From Bolinopsis microptera (taxonomy: Eukaryota > Ctenophora > Tentaculata > Lobata > Bolinopsidae), in assembly GCF_026151205.1 (NCBI RefSeq), contig NC_087080.1, forward strand, positions 5,869,096 through 5,933,095: DNA of 64,000 nt, written 5' to 3'. Shown here piece by piece: positions 13,301-25,566 of the stretch. Positions within the stretch are counted from its first letter, which is position 1; every line of letters starts with the position of its first letter. Below the pieces are notes generated by a model that saw nothing but the letters and a program-made list of their open reading frames with translations, did no database searches and was not told the origin of the DNA. Made by a program: the position numbers and the translations under genes.

Positions 13301-16300
13301 GAAATTTAACATACATATTATATGAAAATGGTTATTTTGAATTTTGAAAATATTTCGAAATTTGAAAATATTTTAAATTTTGATGATATTTATTTCGTGA
13401 CATTTCATTGGTCGATTGAAAATCGTATCTGACTTGGTTATTGGGAGGTGCATACGAGACCCCGATATCACGATTCGAGATTTTGTTCGATTCGTTGTGC
13501 AAAAACTGAACAGTTAGAACGAAATATAACATAAAATTGTTTTCAGAACCTATTTAGACGAAAAATATGCATTTCAGGATTTTAGATTAACATTTTATAA
13601 AGAAATTTCCGGTTGAATATCCGGCCATATTCTTGGAAACCGGAACTGGATATTTGTTAACTTCAAAGCAATCCAAGGAAACAGGATCAGGACCGCATAG
13701 TAAGTTAACATCATAAGAAGGCCTCTAGAGAAAGAGAGAAAGTGAGAGACAGAAAGAGACAGAAAAGCAGAAAGAGACAGAAAGAGACAGAAAGAGACGG
13801 AAAGAGACAGACAGAGACAGAAAGAGACAGAAAGAGACAGAAAGAGACAGAAAGAGACAGACAGAGACAGAAAGAGAGTGACCTATGGGAGAGCAACACT
13901 CACTCGTCGTGATATTTTTACCGTTTCCTAGTAGTATTGTTTATATCATTGTTTTATGACTTCAGATTATGTGATTAAGGGAAGTAGCGGGGGAGTATTT
14001 TTTCGTGTTTCTCGACAGTATTATTATATAATATGATATATTACCTTAAATTTACGACACCGATCGCGATGGCTAAGTTTTGTTAAAGCAAATAATAATT
14101 AACTCATTATTGAAGTTGAGGGTACTGTTCAGTTCATCATATTGTGATGTAAAAGAATGTAAAGGAATGTAAAGGAATGTAAAGGAATGTACTGTGACTG
14201 TGTTATGAGTTACTGAAGATGAATGAAATGAAGTGACACTGATACCATGAACTAGCAGTATTTATGGTATAATTACTGCACGGACGTATCTGTATCAGAT
14301 AGGCCCTCTCAAATAGATAGCTATGAGTGAGCATAGTTCACATTCTTGTACTAGACCCAAAACCCAGTTGAGGGCTTTACAATCACTCGTACAATGAAAT
14401 AGGTACGAATCAGCAGTGTCTGTCAATAAAAAGTTCCGTGATAGCGAGTGAAGGGTTTCACAAGCACTTGTAGCTCACATGACACATGACCAGAGTTAAA
14501 CATCACCTTATACACGACTCACGAGTCACGTGCCTATGCTATAGAAGTTTTGTGATCAATTAGCTTGCATCAGTGAAAACAACGGAATGTTTTCAACTTG
14601 TTTTGATGAAATGACGTCAGACGTTGTACGAGTTTTAACATCGTTTCAATACACATGAATTCTTAGCACTATAATGTTACTCACTATTGTCTATCAATTT
14701 GACAGCGGGTATAACGGTCATATCCCGGACGAATCTTTGTTAGGATCGAGTTCCTGAGTTCCTGAAAACGAGACATCACTCCAGAACTGACTGTCAGGAT
14801 CCAACAAATACAAATTTTACCCAAATCAGCAGTTACAAAGACAACGGCAATAATTCAGAGACCCTCAAGCGAAAATATTTGGGGTTTGTGCTCCATATCA
14901 CAACCGTTTTTTCTCTTCGTCGTTATGCACCACTCTACCCACGCGTACACAGAAAAGCTTCACTCATTTTTTGTCACTTACCATTTTACTCGTCTCTATG
15001 ATATAGTATGTACTAAATCTGATGTACGCATCAAAAGCCGTGTGTTTACCAGAGTATCTTAACTAGATACAGAATTATGCAGAATAATCACATGTGTCAT
15101 CTCAGAACATACACACTATGCTAGTGTACTTACTTACTGCTACTACTTGTGTCATTAGTTAAGACATTTTACTTCAATATCCCTATAGCTGTGCTTATAA
15201 AGACTACTAGAGCTTATTGGCATGGAAAACGCGGTGGCTTCAAACATGTCCATGTTCTTTGGTGGGGTTTCACTTCTGGTATTGGCTTCATTCCCGTTCC
15301 TTTTCCTTATTCTTTATACTTATTGTTTTATATAGTTTAATGAGATGTTGATTAGACTTCATTTAAGTTAACAAGTCTTTATATGTAACAAAATCCCAAG
15401 TTCACTGTTTACTGTACATTATATAAAGAAGAGTTTGTGTGTAGGTAATATACACTGTGTGTAAAGAGTAGGTGGTTGGTTAGGTATTTACTGACTGTCT
15501 ACTTTTATTGGGTACACAATGAGACATGTAACGCACTAAGTTAGTAACTAATTCATTTAATCATGTCTGTTACGTAGACATGTTGTGTTGATTTCTCTTG
15601 GATATTCAAACTCCGATTTGAGCTTAATTGACTTATTCAATAATATAACTAGATAGTAGATAGTCATAGAGAAAGATTAGATAGCATTCAGAGCTAAATT
15701 CACTTACAAATTTAGCACTGAGTCGATGAATTGATTGTAATATTTTACTGACAACTGAAAAGAGATAGAAGTGTGCAATTTTCATTTCTTAACAAGCACA
15801 ATTTCGTTTAAACAAGCACTCAATATGAATCTCCCCCAGTTGTACGCAGAGACACTGTTAGTGCGTGCAATTCTAACATTCGCCGAGGATCAAGATAGTT
15901 TAGTGAGCTTTGTTAAGGGGGCTTTCAAGATAAAAACAGCTCACAGGTAATGAAATTTGAAATATTTTTGATATATAACTTAGTGATGCTTCTACAATCT
16001 ACAAATTCAAAAGTCGTAAAGTCATATTATAGGTCTGTTTTAACAGTTTTGTACTAACTGTTTTTGGATGGAATTTTCAACATAGAAAGAATATCTTACA
16101 TTGCCCTTGTAGTTGTAACATTTTATTTCAGTTTGTACAAGGAAATGTATACGTGCTTATCAGATAGAGCAACAGCTATACCTGCAGATAATATCTTACA
16201 CAAAAATGAGATTATCGGCGGAATCAACATGGGATGGGGTGCATTTATACTGGGATTATCACTTTTACCACCTAAAATTCTGCGACTGTTAGAGTTCTGT

Positions 16301-19300
16301 GGACTTCAAGGGGACAAAATGCTGGGTCACAATTTGGTCGTTGAGGCAGAAAAGATGGATGTGTTACGTTCATTTGTGGCTGCTGCTGGATTATTAGTTA
16401 GTGTTCTTCTGTAGTTGGATCTGTTGGCGGAAATACATGTTCCAGTTAAATTAATTGGTACTATTTATATTTTCCCGGAAGACAATTTATTCACTAAATG
16501 TGTAAATCGGTCGAGCGCGTACTCCAAACGATTTTTTTGCGTTCTCGATTCATAAACTACGCGCACGCCACGTGATTTTGAACGCGCGCACCATCATTAA
16601 CATCAGCTTATGCATGCAGTGTATTGCGATAATTCTACACTGAGGGATAATTAAAGACAGTGCAAGTCTCCAGGGATTACTTATCAGCGAGGTTGTACTG
16701 AATAAATGTCAAAGACTTATTCATCTATTATACATACTTACAACAATTTAAATAGAAGCATAAGACACCCAAATGGTCGTCTTCACTAAATGTATTTTAA
16801 TTTCAGAATTATCAGACGATAGTGTTACAATTTATAAAACGCGAGGAGTACGACAGTAACGTAGTTGATACGATATTATCTAAATATCTTGCACGATACC
16901 CTGGAAGCGTAACGTTTGGCTTCTATGATGGTAAGCTGTAAAACGTCTTAAATTGTAATTCAATTGCAATATATCATGTTGCACTAGATTAAACGATCTT
17001 TTTTAAACGGTCTGGTCTCAAATTAGCACTAATCACAACTAGGTTGCTTTCTAACTTCTACAAGGTTATAATCTTTTAAAAACTGAATGTCTTAGGAAGA
17101 AGGGAAGTAATAAGTGGGGAGCTGGAGAAAGCTCTGGAAAAGTACGAGCTTTGTGAACAAAGCCCTATTGACTGGATACAAGTTTACCACTTGTGTTACT
17201 GGGAGAAGATGTGGTGTCATGCAATGCTGCTTCAGTGGGACCAAGCCGCTCATTTCGCTAATGTTAGTTATAATTGACTAATTGAAATAAAAAAGTTGTA
17301 ATTTAATAATTATTTGAAAATTGGATAAATCAATTTTTATAATCCAAACTCTAGCTCAAGCTCGTAAAATTGCATTATTACTAGAATAATATAATATTCT
17401 TACAATTGCTGTTAATAAATCTAACATCTTTCCCAGAGATTATACAAAGAAAGCAAATGGTCCCGGACACTATTTGGATATCAGTACGTAGCTTTTAAAT
17501 TCATGTCAGACTCAGAATCTGCAGACCTTGAAGATATAGCTAAACTCGTCCCTAAATATCAGCTTAAAATTGGTAAGATACATTTGTCTGTTCCTCCATC
17601 TTATGACTATAATACTCTTTAGTTCCGTGATAACCAATTAAAAGAAGCTTGCCAGGTTGCCACTTCGCAAGAAACCTTTGGGCGAATAAAAACAACAAAG
17701 TATTTATTAAAACAAACATCTTTCCTCTCCCAGGTGGTAAGCACCTGCACATAGAGAAGTTTGCCATACGTAAAGCCCGTAGTTTCCTAAGAAATGACAA
17801 GTTTCTGTGTTTACCGGGGCTGGAGCTGCTTTATATCTGGAGGTTTATACCTCTGATGAGTAAGGAGAGCCAGCAGAAACTTGTTAAGATGATAGGTACG
17901 TGGGGCGGGGGGGAATGTTGTGAACTTGTTTTTGTGATTAAAGGAACTGGTGTTTTTTTTCGTTCTTCAAGTTTTAGATCATATGGGTTTGACCTTGATA
18001 ATTTATATTTTTAAGTCCGATTCGTTGGGAATGTCTTCTAACATAACTGTTGAAGAACTGTTTTAGCAGAGGAAGTAAGTTAACCCCTCTGTAACCCTTA
18101 ATTCCACCTCTCAGAAGCCTGTCTGGAGGATATAGCTAACATAGTACCGTACCACACGCAACATCCTCTAGACGACTGGTTCCTGTGTAACCTCCTCTTA
18201 GCTGTACTTACTGCAGAGTTGGGAGATCACGAACACGCCCTCAGTTTGTTGAGGACTGCTCTACAGTCAGAGGATAATATTCAGGTACAGTCAGATCTCT
18301 ATAAACCGTGCCTTGCTATACCGGATACTTCGATATACCGGGCCTCTTCTTCCCCCCAAACGTATAGTTCATACTTCATTAGCTCGTTTTGTGCAAGAAA
18401 TGTGATTAATGTATATGTTTTATTGAGACTTATATGGTTACAACATTTAATTAAGTGGAGCAGTTTGGTTTACAAAACACGTTCCTGGCTTTTATTAGTT
18501 ACCAACCTCAACCCTCTCCTACGTGTGACATGTCCCCTTTTCTGCTAATTGTCACAAACGCTGCTAATTGTCACCAACGCAATATAAGCGACAAGAGCTT
18601 CAACTATTAGTAGCTAAGTGGTTGGTTTTTATACTCTGCTAGTTCTCCTTGGAACCGGAAAATCGAAAACTACATGTTTTGTTCTCCGTCCATGAATAAG
18701 TAACATGTAAATACAATAAATAATATAACTGATAACTAAATAATAACTAATTGGATTTTCTGGCTGAGGGATTCAGTGAAATAAATTATAAATTAGCCTG
18801 ACTATACGCATATTAGAGATTAAGAATATTAGTCACAATTGATCAATAAATCATTAAATTGAATAATTGATTAGTTATTCAAATTAACTCACAATCAACT
18901 GAGGTGGGGTGGAGGGTGTACCGAGCACGTGGTCTGGACATTCCCCTGTAAACATACTCAGTTAATCCCCATCTCCTTACAGACCTACTTCGTTATTTTG
19001 GGCTGCTTTATTCAAGTGATTGTACTATTAGAAATTAGAATCGTTTCAAGAATACCACTAAAAAATTAGATAAGAAGAAAATTATGATTAAATTAATTAA
19101 GCTATATAATTAAAGTATAATCTCAATAAATAAATGACAATAAAACAAGTGAACTGCAGATTTACTTACTATCATAACAGGCTCCTAGAAGTTTACACTT
19201 CTGCTCCCTACAGTAAGGACTGTCTTCACACTTACAATCCTCGTACCTGAGGTGTAGTTACTATATTAATACAGAGAACGTAGACTTACACAAAGAACTT

Positions 19301-22300
19301 TTATTTTATTTATTTTTAAAACTATTTGAAACATCTTATCCCATGAGATAAAACGGTTTAATGAGTAATTCTATTAATACCAAAGATTTCAAACTTTTAA
19401 GCTGCCATTTGCGCATATTAACTTTAACTATGGGTGTATTACCCTAAAAGAAGCACAATGCCTTATAATTGTCTAAGAGTAAGACTGACCCAGCCATGGC
19501 AGGGTGCTGCAACAGCAGCTGAGCAACTCGTTTACACGTGTCACTGCACATTCCAGGGTCTATTATCTCTTCCCGACACGCCACATTGTACAGCTCGTTT
19601 TGGAGCGGTTCACATGTCTCGTCGTATTTGCAGATGTATGTAACCTCGTCACATAGTAGGGGCCCTGGGTGGGTGGAATTTAGAGGGGGGGGGGGGGGGG
19701 GGGGGGGGGGCCTGGGTGGGTGGAATTTAGAGGGGGGAGGGGACTCTTCTCAGATAATCTTGTCTGACGCCAAAATCGTGAGGAATTCTAATGGATCGCT
19801 TATTCTCTTATTGGTTACCTGTTGCTTCAGTTGATGCTTCAATGTCGATGGGAGCTCTAGTTGTTATTTTCTCTTCATACTCATAGTCCTCGGAATCGTT
19901 TGGGTGCTTGGTTTTAAACAACGCTTGTGGAGCCTCCGTCAAGTATATGTCGTGATCACAGTCACCTGAAAACAAATTTCAAATTGCATTTGGGAAATTT
20001 AATGGCCGCGATAGAACCCGTCAATTCTCAATAATGACATTTACCTGTATGTATGTAATTAGTATTTTACTTATATGAGAAAGAGGTAAATAAGCTGGTG
20101 ACTGGAGAGGTAACTGGAGAGGTAACTAGGAGTAATTTAAAGAAGTAACTAACCGCCTAAACACGTAGCAAGGAATTTGCATTTCTGTCGTTGACAGTAG
20201 TTGTTATCCCGGCATTCACATGTGAAATAGCTGAAATAATACTGTCAGCAGTTTTAACAACATGTACGTGGGCGTATGTAAAAACATGCAAATTATGTAA
20301 AATACGTAAAATATGCAAAGTATGTAAAATACGTAAAGTAAGATGTGTAAAATATGCAAGTATTTACCTCTCCATCATAGGATCCAACATGAGGGTGTGC
20401 ACCTTGGTGCTACACTCGACACTACACATGCTCACATTATACAGCTCGTCTTGGCACGAATACATGGTCTTCACGTAGTGTTCAAAACACTCCCCCTCAT
20501 TCTGACAGTTCAGCAATACGTCATCACAGTACACTGCAAATAATACGTCATCACAGTACACTGCAAAGAATACGTCATCACAGTACAGTGTACACTGGAA
20601 AGAATTTGCCCATTAATGGCAATGGGCAAGTTTCCATAAACGATATTTTATGATCGTCGCCGATAATCGCTTATTGAGCGCTTTTTCGGCGCTTTTTAAA
20701 AAAAAAATGAGATATCAATAGCCTAAGTAGATGCTATCTGTGAGTGTTTGTCTCTTATTTGCTTGCAGAAACTTGAGCAAGCTTGTTTGTGTGGTTGGTC
20801 CTAAAGTGAGTTACTAAGGTCCATTTTCTTGCGGCTGCAAACCCACATTGATCACACTTGTAGGGACGCTCTCCAGAGTGTGTCCTCAAGTGGTCACTCA
20901 TGTTACTTTTTTTTGCTGTTGCATAATCACATTTATCACACTTGTGAAGACGTCGAACTCTTGTGTGTGTCCACCGGTGACGATGTAAGTCCGACAGCTG
21001 CTTTGCTGTAAAATCACACTTATCACACTTGTACGGACAATTCCCGTTGTGTGATATCATGAATGGTATTTCTGCTGCTGCATACTCTGTGCGCGGACAA
21101 GGACTATTGTCTTTGTGAATGTGTTGGCTCCTCAAGTGAGATACTAAGGTCCATTTTCTTGCGGCTGCAAACCCACATTCAGCACACTTATATGGGCGTT
21201 CTCCAGTGTGGGTTCTAACGTGCCTACCGAGATTTTGTTTTGAAACTGAAGAGTAATTACAATACTCGCAATTATAAACTGGTTTCCCATCGTGACACGG
21301 TCTTGCGTAAGTGTGAGTTAGTTCGTGTCTTCTCATAGTTGATCGGAACAGTGCTCCGTAATCGCACTTGCTGCATACATAACTCCGTTTGTTTGTCACT
21401 TTAGATCCTCCTTCAGTATCATCGCAAGACATGACTAGTTATCAAACCTTCGCTGGGCTGCCAATATCTTATTATGACAAATTGTGTAATAAGATCTTAG
21501 AATTTAATATTTTTTTACGGTATTTTTATCAAGATTGACTTTCAACTTTTCAACCTATTTTGGATGCAATGACTTAGAACAACCACTACGAAAAACCACT
21601 AAATACAAGCTTGATGTTACCAAATGAATTAGTATCAAACATCAACTAAAATAATCCAAGAAACTCGCGAGTCAATCCGTACGAGCGGAGTGAATAATGT
21701 GGATATTTATCATAATTAAGATATCTAATTATCTAGTCAATCCATGGCCGTTCATTAAATTTCTTGGTCCTTTTTTACTTCCTATTCGAATATTTCGAGC
21801 GTATAGTAATGATCACAGTCATCATGTTTAGAATAGATTTGCAAGCTGGGTTAATCACGAAGTGATTGATATTTGAATTCAGGTTGTACTATTATAACGA
21901 AACAGGGACAAAAGGAAATCGCGGCATGAACGGAATCGCGATTTTTCCCATTATTTGCGACAAATTTTATGTATAGTTTAATATACCGCGAAATGTAATT
22001 CGCGGTATCGCGATTTTTGGCCAAAATAATCGCTAAATCCTTTTGTCCCTTTAACGAAATGGTTACCGTGATATTACGACGATAACAATGATTATAAAGA
22101 TCACAATATATAAGTGGCTCGAGACAGAGCTAACGGCACCGTCGGAGCAAAATAAATACGTCAATGGCAGATAAATATTGAACAAGGGTGAAGGTAAATC
22201 AAACAATAGACTTTACATGTGTTTACACGTGAAACACATGTAAACACATGTAAACACATCTGTAAATACCTGGTTCCTCAATAACAGCTTGTCCAGTGGT

Positions 22301-25300
22301 TGTTGCTGTAAAGGTAACTATCACTAGAAGCACCGTCCAGATCATATCTCAAACAATCCTGCAGTTGGACCTTCAGAACAAACAAATATTTTGATTTCGA
22401 TGCAGTAAATAGACAAATCTTAACGGTCACCAAAATTCCTTATTAAGTCCAAAACATGTGTCTTGAATACATGGTCTGTACTATGTAGGTAGGTTAAATG
22501 TATAAATAACGGTAGAAAGGGATTTTAATTTACTGATCCTAGAATGTGAAAGAAAAAGCATATCTAGTTCAATCAAATGCAATGATAATTCAAGTTTCCA
22601 TTTAATTTTTGTTATTGTCAAACCATAATTTCACCTCACATATTTTAATTTCAATTCATTTATCATTATATTTATTACTAGAAATCCGCTAGTCGAAAGC
22701 TTTGTTCGAGGAAATTAAAAAAATCATTTATGAAGAAATTTGAACTGTTTCACATTCTTCACCACACATTTATTTTATCACAATTTTGTTTCACACTTTA
22801 AATAATCATATCGGGGCCATGTAATTGCGGGCACGTTTTACTGTGCAGTACCGTGTTTGGTCTCCCGTCAGATTTTACAGACGGGGGCAATAATTTATTC
22901 GAGTTTATTTCATACGTTGTAATTGCTGTACTCTGTAAAGTTTGAAAAGTATTTAATAAAAAACCAATCTCTAATCATCTAGCTCTAAGCTCTGTACTGT
23001 AGAAAGTATGGATTTTATTTGACAATGACGATAAAGTTGTAAGTAGTATTCCCTAAACGATACTTTCTACCGCATCAAAAAATATCGATCACAATCAAAG
23101 TTATGAATAGTGATATCGTAAGCATAATTGTGAGCTAGTTATGACGTATGACGTATCAATATAAAGCATGGCAACGCGCGTTGCTAATCTGTTCTTGCTC
23201 GCGCACGTGCAATCTCTTGATGTTGCTAAGCAACGACGCAGGTAACCTTTGAAAAATTACGCCATTATTCTAACGTTTATTTTACCGCACTTCCGACGTT
23301 AATTATAGCAAATCTAAAGCCTTAATCAAAATTCTAAGAATCTCCTATTTTTTACAACCCTGCTAAAAATTGCGAGGTTTCAACTCCATTTGCGAGCTGA
23401 AATTGGCCTCACCAGAAGGTCGATGTCCCCGTTGCCGGGGGATTTAGTTTCAAATATAGTATAGATAATATTAATAAGCAATGAATAGATTATAACAAAT
23501 CTGCGTAAAAAATATGTAGACTGCAACAATTCTATGCTGAATTAGGAAACATTAAGTTAAACTTATCAATCTGAATATTATTTAAAATAACAACAGATGT
23601 TAAACAGTATTATTCTGACAGAGATCTGCTTAGTAATCCCCGGGGTACCTGGAGATACTGATAACTGTATCTAATTTTATACGATTTAAAACATCACAAG
23701 CTCCAAAGCCTTAACCCGATATAATGGCTTAACAAGCAAACCTGCAACTTTCTCCCGGATAAAAATAAAATAATCCGTTATCTGATAATTAAAGCAGATA
23801 TGCAGATTGTTAATTGGATGCAGATAAAATGCAAATTTGTATGACTGATGACAGACATACATTGTGACTTTTTATATCCTGCTCCTGAACCAAATTACCC
23901 TTCCCATTTAACGTTAGTAAGATATGTTTGTAAATTATCAGCCACCTTCGTTCTTAACTCTATCAGTTAGTTCTTTAATTGTTATGGAAAGTTAATAACA
24001 GTGAGATAACAGCTAGATTAAAGGAGATATTTTTAGACGTGATATCACGACTGGTGGCAGTAATTTTAGTAATATTAGTAATGTAAGTAATATTAGTAAT
24101 GTAAGTAACATTAATAATATTACTATCAATATAACTGATAATTAATAATGATAATGATGATTAATGATAAATCCCAGTAAATCTGTGTGTGTGGGAAATT
24201 TCCGAGCGGAATCAAGAAAACGGTAAGAGTTTCGGGACTGTTTTTTCGGTATAGTGCCGACAAACTCTGACGAAGCCAATAAGCATTTTTTTAAATCGGC
24301 CGGTGGTAAGTGGTTTAATTGATGGTTTTGTACTACAACTGTGACATAAAATGGCTCACTTTTTCTCCCTCCTCGCTCTCTCTCCCATTTCTGCATATTA
24401 TGTAGCGTCGGTACGTGAATCATAATTAGGTTAGCCGCAAGGTTCACTGTAATGCAATGTAATACTATAAGTATAAGCTTATCTAGGGGGAAGGCACTCA
24501 TTGCGGTCTGTTTGAACTGTAGAGAGAGTTCATTCTTTCATACGAAAATGTTATGCGTGTTTTCAAATATAATAGGCGGGTCTAAACTTTTGCATTTCAA
24601 CTGCGATAGTGAAGTCCCGGCCGTAGTCATGGGTTGCACTAGTATTACTAATAAAGGTAATTTTACTAGTATTATTAATTTAACCATATCTCCTCCAATC
24701 TTAGTAATAGTAATTTGTCCATGACAAAGGCGTTTAAATAGTTTAAACGTCGACAACTATTTTTGTTTTAAACACTGCGTGGAGACTCTCACTTTGTCCC
24801 CAACTATCAAATTAAATAATAAAAATTAAAAATATAAGTAATATTATTATTAAGTTACATCTCTCCCTTCTTATCTTGGTTGTCATATTTAAGAATAATT
24901 AATCAGTTGCCGGCGCTTTGCTTTATGTATGCAGAAGTTGAAACACCCCCTTCAAACTAAAATATTTGTTGTTTTGCAGAATGCGAATTATCCGATAATA
25001 ATGTGACTATCCCTGGTGCAATATGTGCGTGATGCAACCTGTCTTTGCAACCTGTAAATGTAATTAACAAGTTTACAGAATGCAGAAACTATGGTTATCG
25101 TTCAGTTTATATGCTAATAATATCCATTGTGTTAATTAAGTGAAAATTAGTAAATTGAAAGATAGATTAATAGTTTTTTTTCATGACAGGTAGATCATTT
25201 CTACATACCGTACGCACATTTTGAGTTGGGAGTTCTGTACGCGAGAAAGGGCGAAAACATCCAAGCAAGGGCTCATCTGAGGTAACGAATTTTATTAGTT

Positions 25301-25535
25301 ACATCTATTCTTGCAGCTAATTAGACACCTCAACTTACGTATTTTCAACAAGCAGAGCATTATTATTCTTTAGATTAAAATAGCTTGTGTCCGGGAGCCC
25401 GTATTTAAAATAACAAGATATTTCAAAATATGTATACAGGCGCCTGGAACAATTTGAATTTCGACCAGTATTGTTGCGCCCTCAGATTTGATGGCGTCAG
25501 TCACCGAATGTACAGATACCACCATAATTAGTGTT

Positions 25536-25566
<31 letters not shown>

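Noticed and set aside
13728-13878. CRISPR-like or coding repeat in the AGAAAGAGAC array
   Set aside because: It is a contiguous simple repeat with no spacers. The minus ORF over it is Leu/Ser/Phe low complexity.
16397-16414. Stop codon directly after the 16132-16396 exon as the true end of the TTC39-like protein
   Set aside because: A GTTAGT donor precedes it, and joining to 16807 restores family sequence (NYQTIVLQFIKREEYD) in phase.
18980-19040. Plus-strand exon-like segment after CCTTACAG (TYFVILGCFIQVIVLLE)
   Set aside because: The TTC39-like exons 10 and 11 join in phase without it and family similarity leaves no gap for it.
24142-24501. 119-codon minus-strand ORF as a gene
   Set aside because: It has no recognised similarity, and its end runs through TAATGATAATG-type low-complexity DNA.
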